A stretch of 64,000 nucleotides of DNA from Erythrobacter cryptus DSM 12079 (GTDB lineage Bacteria > Pseudomonadota > Alphaproteobacteria > Sphingomonadales > Sphingomonadaceae): contig NZ_AUHC01000005.1 in NCBI RefSeq assembly GCF_000422985.1, forward strand, positions 1-64,000, read 5' to 3'. This document shows positions 10,488 to 19,900 of the stretch, one piece after another. Position numbers and translations under genes: made by a program. The notes under the pieces are model-generated. The model did no database searches and was not told where the DNA came from. It saw only the letters and a list, made by a program, of their open reading frames with translations. Positions within the stretch are counted from its first letter, which is position 1. Each line of letters opens with the position of its first letter.

Positions 10488-10662
10488 CGCAGGGCGCCAT
10501 CGGTCGGTCGGGGCGCGACGTCAAGCTGCCGGGGGAGATATTCATTTATACGGCATTTTTTCTGAACATCGGTGAAGCGGTTCATCCCTGCGACAGTCTG
10601 CAGCGGATAATCGCCCGATTCTCAAATCAGCCGCGTGTGGTGGGCCGGCGCAGTTGGAGGCC

Positions 10663-11820
10663 ATGATGATGATACCCTTCCCCGCCCGCAGCGCGTCGCT
10701 GATGGCACTGGCCCTGGCGCTGGCCACCGGGCTGGGCGCCGCCCCGGTGACAGCACAGGATTCGCGCGAAGCCCGGATGGAGGCGCGCGCCCAGGCGCGT
10801 GCCCAGGCCCGAACCGAGAGCGATCGCCCGATGCGGCGGAGTGAGATGCGCCGCGCTCCCGCGCCCGCCGAAGCGATGCGTGCGGCACCGCCGCCGCGCC
10901 TCGAACGGCGCGAGGCCGCGCGCGCGCCGCGTTTCGATGGCCCGCGTCCGGCGCAGACGGGTTGGCAGCAGTCCCAGGCGCCGATGCGCCCGGCCGCGCC
11001 TGCCGCAGGCGTCGCGCCGCGGCCGCGCTTCGGCGCCGCCGAACTCGCCCCGCCACGTGCCGGGCGGATCGACCGGAGCGCCGAGCGCCGCGCCGACCGG
11101 ATCGAGGAGCGCGGCGATTGGCGCGCCGACAGGCTTGAGGAACGTGGGCGCGATCGTGCCGCCGCGCGGGTCGAACGCCGCAGCGACGTCCGCGCCGACC
11201 GGATCGAGGAGCGCGGCGACCGGCGCGCCGGACAGATCGCACAGGGCGATGACCGCCGCGGCAGCTGGGGCGACCGGGGCCGCGGCGACTGGAACGATCG
11301 TCGCGGAGACGGGCGCGGCACCTGGGGAGACGGGCGCCGGGATGGGCGCGGCACCTGGGGCGATGGCCGCCGTGGGGACTGGAACGATGGTCGCCGTGGC
11401 GGCTGGCGCGATGGCAGGCGCGATGATGACTGGGGCCGCAGCCGCTGGCGCCGCGATGACTGGCGCTGGAACTGGCAGGGCCGCCCGGGCTGGGATCGGC
11501 GTGATTTCCGCCGCTGGGATCGCGGCTGGCGCTATGATCGCAATTACAACTGGTTCGATTATCGCCGGGGCAACCATTTCCTGTTCCGCCCCGGCCCCTA
11601 TTTCCCGCCCTACCGCAGCCATCGCTATTCACGCCTGAGCATCGGGCTGTTCCTCGACAGCCTGTTCTTCCAGCCGCGCTTCTTCATCAACGATCCCTGG
11701 GCCTACCGCCTGCCGCCGGTCTATGGGCCCTATCAGTGGGTGCGCTATTACGATGATGTGCTGCTGGTGGATATCTACACCGGCGAAGTGGTCGATGTGA
11801 TCTACGACTTCTTCTGGTAA
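10663..11820 (+). CDS. RcnB-like periplasmic protein with Arg/Gly/Asp-rich repeats
   Basis: The protein has a signal peptide (LMALALALATGLGAAPVTAQ), a long low-complexity middle, and a C-terminal RcnB-type domain ending YGPYQWVRYYDDVLLVDIYT and VVDVIYDFFW. In the middle, blocks of RADRIEERGD and GRGTWGDGRR recur, and the DNA repeats with them (about 11090-11400). RcnB of E. coli is a small periplasmic protein affecting nickel/cobalt export; here the repeat region makes the protein about 385 residues, far longer than that protein, so metal function is only an inference. Three in-frame ATGs lie at 10663, 10666 and 10669; the GGAGG at 10656 fits 10666 or 10669 best. A TTG at 10654 is less likely. 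Confidence 0.75.
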   Translation: MMMIPFPARSASLMALALALATGLGAAPVTAQDSREARMEARAQARAQARTESDRPMRRSEMRRAPAPAEAMRAAPPPRLERREAARAPRFDGPRPAQTGWQQSQAPMRPAAPAAGVAPRPRFGAAELAPPRAGRIDRSAERRADRIEERGDWRADRLEERGRDRAAARVERRSDVRADRIEERGDRRAGQIAQGDDRRGSWGDRGRGDWNDRRGDGRGTWGDGRRDGRGTWGDGRRGDWNDGRRGGWRDGRRDDDWGRSRWRRDDWRWNWQGRPGWDRRDFRRWDRGWRYDRNYNWFDYRRGNHFLFRPGPYFPPYRSHRYSRLSIGLFLDSLFFQPRFFINDPWAYRLPPVYGPYQWVRYYDDVLLVDIYTGEVVDVIYDFFW

Positions 11821-11837
11821 GATCAGTCCCCCTGAAG

Positions 11838-11870
11838 CCCCCGCCGCGCCGCAAGGCCGGCGGGGTCTTT
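11838..11870 (+). terminator. Rho-independent terminator of the RcnB-like gene
   Basis: An 8-bp GC stem, CCCCGCCG (11839-11846) with CGGCGGGG (11858-11865), closes an 11-nt loop and is followed by TCTTT. It starts 18 nt after the stop codon. It also lies at the 3' end of the convergent lysyl-tRNA synthetase gene, where the opposite strand lacks a T-run. Confidence 0.75.
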
Positions 11871-11884
11871 GTGCCTCTTGCCGA

Positions 11885-13504
11885 TCACTCGGCCCGCGCC
11901 AGCGCCTCGGCGATGAGTTGGCGGGTCGGGGCAATGCCATAAAGCGCGATGAAGCTGCCCATGCGCGGCCCCTGTTCGCTGCCGAGCAGGGTCTCATAAA
12001 GCGCCCGGAACCAGTCACGCAGATTGGCAAAGCCGAATTCGGGTTGCTTGCCGATCTCATAGACGAGGGTCTGCAACTCCTCGGCGCCCGTTGCCGGATC
12101 GACCGCGGCGAGCGCCGCATCGAGCGCCTGCAGCGCCGCGATCTCGCCACCCACCGGCGCGCGGCGCACCAGCGTGGGGGCGATGATGTCGCGGATATAG
12201 GCGATCGCCTTGGTCACCAGCGCATCGAGCGCCGGATGGGCAGCAGGATCGGCATTGGCGACATAATTGCCAAGGTAAGACCACACCGCCTCGCGCGTGG
12301 CCCCGGCGCCGAGCACGCCAACGAGATTAAGGAGCAGGCTGTATGGCACCGGCAGGCTCTCCCCCTGCCCCGGCGCATCGGCGCCCTCGTGGCGCCCATT
12401 GGCGCGCAGCAGGTGCCACACAGGGTTGCCCAGACGCTTGTGAATATCCTGGCCAGGGATGGCGCTGCGGAACTGCCAGTAATCATCCACCGCCTTGGGG
12501 ATCACCCCGGCGTGCAACTGCTTGGCGCTGCGGGGATTGGCGAAGATGTAGAAACCCAGCGATTCCTCGCTGCCATAGGTCAGCCACTCCTCGATCGAGA
12601 GGCCATTGCCCTTGGACTTGGAGATCTTCTCGCCCTTGGAATCGAGGAACAGCTCGTAGATCAACCCTTCCGGCTTGCGCCCGCCCAGCACCTCGGCAAT
12701 CTTGCCCGATTGGATGCCGCTGTCAGTGAGATCCTTGCCGTACATCTCGTAGTCAACGCCAAGCGCGACCCAGCGCATCGCCCAGTCGACCTTCCACTGG
12801 CACTTGGCCCGGCCGCCCAGCGCCGATTGCTCCACCAGGCTGCCATCGGCATCGGTAAAGCGAATGATCCCGGCCTCGGCATCGACCACCTCGATCGGCA
12901 CCTGCAGTACCTGGCCGGTGGTCGGGCTGATCGGCATGACCGGCGCATAGGTGCGGCGCCGCTCCTCGCCCAGCGTCGGCAGCATGATCGCCATGATCGC
13001 ATCATAATGCGCAAGCACGTTGCGCAGCGCATCGTCGAAGCGGCCCGAATTGTAGCACTCCGAGGAGCTGACGAACTCGTATTCAAAGCCGAAGCGATCA
13101 AGAAAGTCGCGCAGCATCGCATTGTTGTGCGCGGCAAAGCTCTCATACTTGCCGAAAGGATCGGGGATGCGCGACAAGGGCTTGCCGAGGTGCTCGGCCA
13201 GCATCGCCTGGTTGGGGACATTGTCGGGCACCTTGCGCAGCCCATCAAGATCGTCCGAGAAGGCCACCAGCCGGGTTGGCGCCCCGCCGGTCAGGGTTTC
13301 ATAGGCGCGCCGCACCAGCGTGGTGCGCAGCACCTCCTGGAAGGTGCCGATATGCGGCAGGCCCGAAGGGCCATAGCCGGTTTCGAACAGCACCCCGCCG
13401 GGCTTGCCGTGCGGCAGGCGGCGGGCGAGGCGCTGGGCCTCCTGGAACGGCCAGGCCTTGGAGACCTGCGCGGCGGCAATCAGTTCGTCTTGGCTGATGG
13501 TCAT
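11885..13504 (-). CDS. lysK: Lysine--tRNA ligase, class I
   Basis: A 539-residue class I lysyl-tRNA synthetase, the archaeal-type enzyme that most alphaproteobacteria use in place of class II LysS. The HIGH-type motif is GPSGLPHIGTFQE (about residues 44-56) and the KMSKS motif is EKISKSKGNG (about residue 290). It charges tRNA-Lys using ATP. The ATG at 13504 begins MTISQDELIAAAQVSKAWPF, which matches the usual N-terminus; the open frame extends upstream without a good start. It is divergent from the helicase gene, with a 127-nt shared promoter gap, and has no coupled neighbour. Confidence 0.95.
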   Translation of the reverse strand: MTISQDELIAAAQVSKAWPFQEAQRLARRLPHGKPGGVLFETGYGPSGLPHIGTFQEVLRTTLVRRAYETLTGGAPTRLVAFSDDLDGLRKVPDNVPNQAMLAEHLGKPLSRIPDPFGKYESFAAHNNAMLRDFLDRFGFEYEFVSSSECYNSGRFDDALRNVLAHYDAIMAIMLPTLGEERRRTYAPVMPISPTTGQVLQVPIEVVDAEAGIIRFTDADGSLVEQSALGGRAKCQWKVDWAMRWVALGVDYEMYGKDLTDSGIQSGKIAEVLGGRKPEGLIYELFLDSKGEKISKSKGNGLSIEEWLTYGSEESLGFYIFANPRSAKQLHAGVIPKAVDDYWQFRSAIPGQDIHKRLGNPVWHLLRANGRHEGADAPGQGESLPVPYSLLLNLVGVLGAGATREAVWSYLGNYVANADPAAHPALDALVTKAIAYIRDIIAPTLVRRAPVGGEIAALQALDAALAAVDPATGAEELQTLVYEIGKQPEFGFANLRDWFRALYETLLGSEQGPRMGSFIALYGIAPTRQLIAEALARAE

Positions 13505-13631
13505 GGCGAGGCGCGCTATCTGCCAAGCACGCAGCGCTGGCAAGAGCAAAGGCCGCCGCGGCATGGATGCGGCTTGCCGTGTCGCTTCCTTGCGAGGCGG
13601 CGCCGGATTTACAAGCGCGGCGCCCTCGCCC

Positions 13632-16433
13632 ATGCTCGCCCGCGTGAGTGCCCCTACCCCGCCCATTCCGCCCGTGCTCGCCCTTCCCGCGCTCCACGCC
13701 AGCCATGCCGGAACCTGGCTGCGCGGCGATGCGCAAGGGCCGACCAGAGCGGCATCCAAGGGCGATGCGATCATGGCCGCCGCCGACACCCCGGTGCTGC
13801 TGCTCAATGCGCCGCTGGTGGCAAGTCGGCTGGGCTACCCCGATCTTTCCGGCCTTGATCTGCTCGAGGCCTTCGCCTTCGTCCATCCGGCGCGCTTCTG
13901 CGTACCCACCCCGCGCGGGCTGGCCGAGGCGCTGGGCCTCGCCCCGCCGGCGAGCGAGGACGATGTGCCCGAACTGCTCCAGCGCGCTGCCGGGGTGCTG
14001 ATCGCCACCTGCCAGAGCCACGACTGGCCCGAACGTGACGGGGCCTGGAGCGCGCTGCAGGCGCTCGAGCGGCTGCGCTGGCCCTGGGTTCCGGTGCTGA
14101 AACCCCATGTCGCACGGCCCGAACGCGCCGAGCGCTGGCTCTTTGCCCGCCTGCCCGAGTGGGAAGAAGCGCCCGAACGCCCGGCCCCGCGGCAGGTGCA
14201 CCTTGCCCCCGAGGCGGTGCTCGCGCGGCTTGCGCGGCTCACCGGCACCGGCGCCGAGGAACGCGCCGGCCAGCGCGTCTATGCGCTCGAGGCGGCGCGC
14301 ATCTTCGCCCCGCGCGCCGCAGCGGCGCGCCCGCATCTGGCGCTCGCCCAAGCGGGCACCGGAATCGGCAAGACCCTGGGCTATCTCGCCCCGGCGGCGT
14401 TGTGGGCCGAGGAGAGCGGCGGGACGGTCTGGGTTTCGACCTATACCAAGAACCTGCAACGGCAGTTGCGCGCCGAGGCGCGCCGCGCCTGGCCTGCCCG
14501 GCGCGCCGATGGCTCGCCCCCGGTGGTGGTGCGCAAGGGCCGTGAGAACTATCTCTGCCTGCTCAATCTCGAGGATGCCTTGCAAGGCGGCTTTGGCGGG
14601 CGGGCGGCGGTGCTGGCGCAGCTGGTGGCGCGCTGGGCTGCTTACACCAGCGATGGCGACATGATCGGCGGCGATCTGCCCGGCTGGCTCGCCACGCTGT
14701 TCCGCAGGCGCGGGATCGCCGCGCTCACCGACAGCCGCGGCGAGTGCATCTATGCCGGCTGCCCGCATTACCGCAAATGCTTCATCGAACGCGCCGTGCG
14801 CGACAGCGCGCAGGCCGATCTGGTGATCGCCAACCACGCGCTGGTGATGGTGGCGGCAGCCCGGGGGCGCGACCCTGCCCTGCGCCCCACCCGCCTGATC
14901 TTCGATGAAGGCCACCATGTCTTTGATGCTGCCGATTCGACCTTTGCGGTGAGCCTTTCGGGCCAGGAGGCGATCGAATTGCGGCGCTGGCTGCTCGGCC
15001 CCGAGCGCGAGGGACGCGGGCGCCGGCGCGGGCTCGCTGCAAGGCTGGCGGATGTCGCGAGCTATGACGATGCCGGAGCCGAGGCCATCGCCGCTGCCGC
15101 CGAGGCGGGCCAAGCCCTGCCGGGCGAGGGCTGGCTCCAGCGCCTTGTCGAAAGCAGCCCGAGCGGGCCGGTCGAGGCGCTGCTCGCCGCGGTGCGCGCG
15201 CTCGTCTATGCTCGGGACGAGAGCGGCGGGGCCGAGGCAGGCTATGGCATCGAGACCGAGGCCGCGGGCCTGCCGGGCGAGATGATCGAGGCGGCCGGTG
15301 CAGCGGGTGAGGCACTCGCCGCGATCCGCCTGCCGCTGCTGCGGCTCTCCGCCCGGCTCGAAGCGATCCTTGCCGATCCGCCCGACTGGCTCGATGCGCA
15401 GGGCCGCGCGCGCATCGAAGGGACGCGCTTTGCACTTGCCTGGCGCTGCGATCTTCTGGCGGCCTGGGAAGCGCTGCTCGCCCGGCTCGGCGGGCCGGCA
15501 GATCCTGAATTCGTCGATTGGCTCGCGGTCGAGCGGGCCGAGGCGCGCGAATATGATGTGGCGCTGCACCGCCGCTGGCTCGATCCGACCAAGCCCTTTG
15601 CCAAGGTGGTGCTCGAGCCGGCGCACGGGGTGCTGCTGACCAGCGCCACCCTTACCGATCGCGCAGCCGGCGAGGATGGCTGGGCCAGCGCCATTGCCCG
15701 CTCGGGCGCCGCGCATGTGGCCAGCACCCCGCTGCTTTCGGCCGTTGCCAGCCCCTTCGATTATGCCGCGCGCGCGGCGGTGCTGATCGTCACCGATATC
15801 CGCAAGGGCGATCTGCCCGCGCTCGCCGGTGCCTATGCCCGGATCATCGAGGCCTCGGGCGGCGGGGTGCTCGGCCTGTTCACCGCGATCCGGCGGCTGC
15901 GCGCGGTGCATGGCCGGATCGCCGATCGCCTCGCGCGGGCGGGGCTTCCGGTCTACGCCCAGCATGTCGATCCGATCGACACCGGCACGCTCGTCGATAT
16001 CTTCCGCGAGGACCCGCGCGCCAGCCTGATCGGCACAGATGCCCTGCGCGACGGGGTGGACGTGCCCGGCGATTCGCTGCGCTGCGTGGTGCTGGAACAG
16101 GTGCCCTGGCCCCGGCCCGACATTCTCCACCGCGCCCGGCGCGCGGCAGCGGCGGCAAGCAGCGGCGGGGGCAGCGCCTATGATGATCGCATCATCCGCG
16201 CGCGGCTTGCCCAGGCCTTCGGGCGCCTCATTCGCTCCGGGCAGGATGCCGGGCATTTCGTGGTGCTCTCACCCGCCTTTCCCTCGCGCCTCCTCAGCGC
16301 CTTTCCCGAGGGCACGCCGGTGCGGCGGGTGACGCTCGATGAGGCTTTACAAGCCCTCGCCGCTGGTGTTGGGGGCGTGGCGGATGCGGATGCGGATGCG
16401 GATGCGGATGCGGGAGGAGCCTTGCAGCGATGA
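13632..16433 (+). CDS. DinG/XPD-type ATP-dependent DNA helicase with Fe-S cluster
   Basis: A superfamily 2 helicase of about 933 residues. Walker A is AQAGTGIGKTLGYLAPA (about residue 240), the DEAH box is LIFDEGHHVFD (about 423), and four cysteines fit a 4Fe-4S cluster as in DinG and XPD: one in NYLCLLN (about 309) and three in ECIYAGCPHYRKC (about 372-383). Late motifs include DGVDVPGDSLRCVVLEQVPW and RLAQAFGRLIRSGQDAGHFV. The first 100 residues are an extra domain seen in alphaproteobacterial members (LLNAPLVASRLGYPDLSGLD). It probably unwinds D-loops, R-loops or stalled forks. The start could be ATG 13632 or GTG 13644. The C-terminus carries a (Ala-Asp) repeat, and the stop overlaps the next gene as ATGA. 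Confidence 0.9.
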   Translation: MLARVSAPTPPIPPVLALPALHASHAGTWLRGDAQGPTRAASKGDAIMAAADTPVLLLNAPLVASRLGYPDLSGLDLLEAFAFVHPARFCVPTPRGLAEALGLAPPASEDDVPELLQRAAGVLIATCQSHDWPERDGAWSALQALERLRWPWVPVLKPHVARPERAERWLFARLPEWEEAPERPAPRQVHLAPEAVLARLARLTGTGAEERAGQRVYALEAARIFAPRAAAARPHLALAQAGTGIGKTLGYLAPAALWAEESGGTVWVSTYTKNLQRQLRAEARRAWPARRADGSPPVVVRKGRENYLCLLNLEDALQGGFGGRAAVLAQLVARWAAYTSDGDMIGGDLPGWLATLFRRRGIAALTDSRGECIYAGCPHYRKCFIERAVRDSAQADLVIANHALVMVAAARGRDPALRPTRLIFDEGHHVFDAADSTFAVSLSGQEAIELRRWLLGPEREGRGRRRGLAARLADVASYDDAGAEAIAAAAEAGQALPGEGWLQRLVESSPSGPVEALLAAVRALVYARDESGGAEAGYGIETEAAGLPGEMIEAAGAAGEALAAIRLPLLRLSARLEAILADPPDWLDAQGRARIEGTRFALAWRCDLLAAWEALLARLGGPADPEFVDWLAVERAEAREYDVALHRRWLDPTKPFAKVVLEPAHGVLLTSATLTDRAAGEDGWASAIARSGAAHVASTPLLSAVASPFDYAARAAVLIVTDIRKGDLPALAGAYARIIEASGGGVLGLFTAIRRLRAVHGRIADRLARAGLPVYAQHVDPIDTGTLVDIFREDPRASLIGTDALRDGVDVPGDSLRCVVLEQVPWPRPDILHRARRAAAAASSGGGSAYDDRIIRARLAQAFGRLIRSGQDAGHFVVLSPAFPSRLLSAFPEGTPVRRVTLDEALQALAAGVGGVADADADADADAGGALQR
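16383..16412 (+). repeat. Hexanucleotide repeat (GATGCG)5 inside the helicase gene
   Basis: Five exact, in-phase copies of GATGCG near the 3' end of the helicase gene encode Asp-Ala five times. A change in copy number would keep the frame and only lengthen or shorten an acidic C-terminal tail, so slippage would be tolerated. Confidence 0.9.
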
Positions 16434-16969
16434 AAACCCTCGGTCTCCTGCGCCACGCCAAGTCGGACTGGGACGATACCAGCCAGCGCGATTTCGATCG
16501 CGGCCTCAACGCGCGCGGGCGCAAGGGCGCAGCGCTGATCGGCGCGCATATTCGCCAGCACCCGGTCACATGGGACAAGCTCATCGCCTCGCCCGCGGTG
16601 CGGGTGAAGCTGACGCTCGAATCTGCCCTTCCCGAAATGCCGGTGATCTGGGACGAGCGGCTATATCTTGCCAGCGTCGATACCATCTTCGAGACGATCG
16701 AGGCCCATGCCGGCAGCGGCGCCGAGGAGGCCGATGCGATCCTCATCTCCGGGCACAATCCGGGGCTGCAGGACGTGATCCTCGAGCTTGTCGCCCCGGC
16801 CAAGGAGAACGCGCTGTTCAGGGAGGCAGCGGCGAAATTTCCCACCGCCGCCTTTGCCGTGCTGGAATGCGACATTTCCCATTGGTCCGAGCTCAAGCGC
16901 TATTGCGGCAAGCTCGTCCACTTCACCCGTCCGCGCGATCTCGATCCCACGCTGGCGCCCGAAGGCTAG
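16430..16969 (+). CDS. SixA-type histidine phosphatase
   Basis: A 179-residue histidine phosphatase-superfamily protein. LGLLRHAKSDW carries the RHG-type catalytic motif (His9), NARGRKGA and IASPAVRVKLTLE match the substrate-binding arginines, and ILISGHNPGLQ gives the second active-site histidine. Similar small enzymes act on phosphohistidine of phosphorelay proteins (SixA) or on small phosphate esters; the sequence does not settle the substrate. ATG overlaps the helicase stop by 4 nt, so the two are co-translated. Confidence 0.85.
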   Translation: MKTLGLLRHAKSDWDDTSQRDFDRGLNARGRKGAALIGAHIRQHPVTWDKLIASPAVRVKLTLESALPEMPVIWDERLYLASVDTIFETIEAHAGSGAEEADAILISGHNPGLQDVILELVAPAKENALFREAAAKFPTAAFAVLECDISHWSELKRYCGKLVHFTRPRDLDPTLAPEG

Positions 16970-16993
16970 CGCAGTCACGCCCCGCGCCGGTCC

Positions 16994-19900
16994 CTAGGTC
17001 ACCGGCACGAGATTGTCGTCCGAATCGCGGTCGATGATGAAATTGTAGGGATCAACCCCGGCAAAGGCGGGCTTTCTTGCCGTCACCACCTCCACCACCT
17101 GCCGCCCGCTGCGCAAGGTGCGGCGCTCCATCGCCAGAACATCAGCCTGGTCGAAGGCGCCCGCACCGGGCCGCTCGACGAACACCCCGATCTCGATCGG
17201 CTCGGCCAGCTGTGCGGGCCGCTCCACCCCCTTGCTGTCGGCGTAAAACTTGCCCGCCTCGATGGTGATGCGGGTGCGCCACCGGCCATCGGCACCCCGC
17301 CTGCTCACCGCCTCGCGCGCCTTGAGATCATAGATGGTGATCTTCTCGAACAGGTCGGTGATCAGCGCCTGATCCTCGGGCGTCTTCGCTTCCTTGCGCA
17401 GCTCGGCGATGAGATCGAGGCTGCGCGGATAGGGCGCGGGCTTGAACTTGTAGCGCGCGACCAGCCGCGCGAGCGCGCGGTTGACCGCCTCCTCGCCAAG
17501 CCGGTGCTGGAGCAGATACATCACCAGGCTGCCCTTGCGGTAATGCAGGTGCTGCTGGTTCTCGACCCGGGCAAGCGGCTGCTCGCCCAACACGTCGCCC
17601 TTGCGCCCGTCAAGGTAGCGATCGAGCTCGAACTTGAGGAAGCGGCGGATCTTGTCCTCGCCATAGAGCTGCTTCATCACCATCAGCGCCGAATATTGCG
17701 CGAGCGTTTCCGACAGCAGCGTTGCCCCCTGCATGTCCGCGCCGATCACCTGGTGCGCCCAATATTGGTGCGCCAGCTCATGCGCGGTGACATAGGAGAC
17801 ATAGTCGATCGTCTCCGGATCGCGCACGTCGGCGGCAAAGCCGATGCTTTCCGAATAGGGCATGGTGCCGGCAAAGGCCTGGGCAAAGCTCTCGTAGCCG
17901 GGAAACTCGATGATCCGGGCATAGCCGAACTGGTAGGGCCCGAAATGGCGCTCGTAATAGGCAAGGCTGGCCTTCATCGCCTTGAGCATCCCCGGCACGT
18001 TCCAGACATGGCGCGGATCGTGATAGACCGAGAGGGCAACCTTGCCGGCCCGGTCCCTGGCCTCCGCATAGCGCGCCGATTGCACCGAGAAGAAATTGAG
18101 GATCGGCGCCGGGCTCTGGAACACGGCGATGCGCCGCCCGTCCTTGATGACGTCCGAGACCTTGTCGCCCGGTGCCACCGGCACCTGATCGGCGGCGGTG
18201 GAGATGGTGATGCGCGCATTCACCCAATCCGCCCCGATATAATTGCGCTGCTGCGCGGCGCTGTCCTCGAGCCTTGCCATGCGCAGCTCGTCGGGCAGGC
18301 CCTGGCGGCGGCGCTGGGTGCGGTCGGTGAGCAGGCCGAAGCGGCTCATGCCGATCACGGGCGCAAAGGTGGCGTTGTTCACGAAGGTGCCGTTGGCAAC
18401 GATATCGGTGGCCGCCTCGCGGTTGGCAAAGCCGCGCCGCCACACCTCGGAGGTGAAATCGAGCCGGGTGCGCGCCCCGGGGGTGAGCGGCTCGGCAAAG
18501 CGGTAGATGCGGATGCCGTGGCGCGGATCGTGCTGCACCATCCGGGCGCCGGCGATCGCGAGCCGGGGATAGGCGGTCTCTTGCTCCTGGCGCAGCACCA
18601 GCTCGCGGATCGGCACGCCGCTGTTGTTGACGAGCTCATAATGGCCCGACGTCGTCATGCGCCGATCTTCGGGATAGATCGCCACGTCAAAGGCGACATC
18701 GGTGACCACCGGGCGCGGCAGGGTTTCATAGCGCAGATACTTGCGCTCCATCTCCGCCAACCGCGCCTCGGCCTCGTCGGCCGTCTCGTAGATATTGAGC
18801 ACCTTGATGTTGTGGTGGATCGCCAGGCCCGTGCCCACCATTCCTGCGAGCGCCGCCGCGCCGATGCCGGCCGATGGCAGGGTGATGCGCCGCGCCATCG
18901 CGCGCATCCGCGGCAACACTGAGGTCTGCGTGCCGCGCGGCCACAGCCAATGCGCCAGCACCAGCAGCACCACGCCAAAACAGGCCCAATAGGCGCGCGC
19001 GATCAGCCCGCCGATCCAGAAGCCGCCGGTGCCGTTCATGTCGCTGAGCGGTTCGGCCGGGGTGCCGCCGTAATTATAGAGGATGTTGGTGTAGCCGAGG
19101 TTCACCATGAAGATGCGCGCGAGGAACCACGCGAGAAACAGCCCCCAGCCGACATACTTGTTGGGGCTGAGCACCTGGAAGAACACCGCCAGCACCGCCA
19201 CCAGCAAGAGGTCGATCGTCTGCGGCAGAACATAGGCGCCAAGGTAAAGATCAAGCCCGATCGCCGGCGCCCCCTTGATCAGCTGATAGGCGATGCCCGC
19301 GAGCATCCCGGCGAGCGAGAGGCCAAGCAGCACCACCAGGATCGCCAAGATCTTGGGCACGAACATCACCCAGGCCGGCACCGGGGCGGCATCGATCAGC
19401 TCGCCGATCTTCACCTCACGCTCGCGCCAGACCAGTTCCCCGCCATAGAACACGGCAACGATCAGGCTGATGAGGAACATGTTGGACAGCACGGTCTCGA
19501 TCACCTGCGCGGTGAGCGGATAGGACGGGGTGCCGTAGAGCGTTTCGGCCAGCGCAAGGTTGAGCGCGACGAAGCCGAGGCCGAGCAGCAGCAGCACCGC
19601 AAGGCCCGGGCTGCGCAGCACCAGCAGCACCTCGGTGCGCAGCCGCGCGAGGAAGGCGCCGAGGCGCTGGCCGGCATCAAAGCGCCGGGTGGCCGGGGCG
19701 GCAAGGCGCTGCGGCGCGGCGGTCGCCGCGTCCTCGCTGCGGGCCGCCTCACGCGCCAGTCGCCGCTGGCGCCAGCGCGAGGGCGCGCGCTCGGTCATGC
19801 TGAAGCGCCACCAGGCCAGCCCCAGGAACAGCGCTGAAAGCCCGAGCGCAAACAGCCGGTTGAACAAGAGGTTGCCTTCAAGCGGGATGGCGCGGGTGTT

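Noticed and set aside
10488-10662. tRNA or riboswitch ahead of the RcnB-like gene
   Set aside because: The region has an AT-rich patch and short repeats but no cloverleaf, T-loop or known aptamer pattern could be folded by eye.
11918-13858. 646-codon forward frame opposite lysK
   Set aside because: No domain; the reverse frame carries the HIGH and KMSKS motifs.
13299-16256. 985-codon reverse frame opposite the helicase
   Set aside because: It is a Gly/Arg/Pro-rich shadow; the forward frame has Walker, DEAH and Fe-S motifs.
16383-16412. Possible CRISPR-like array
   Set aside because: It is a direct (GATGCG)5 tandem with no spacers, inside a coding frame.
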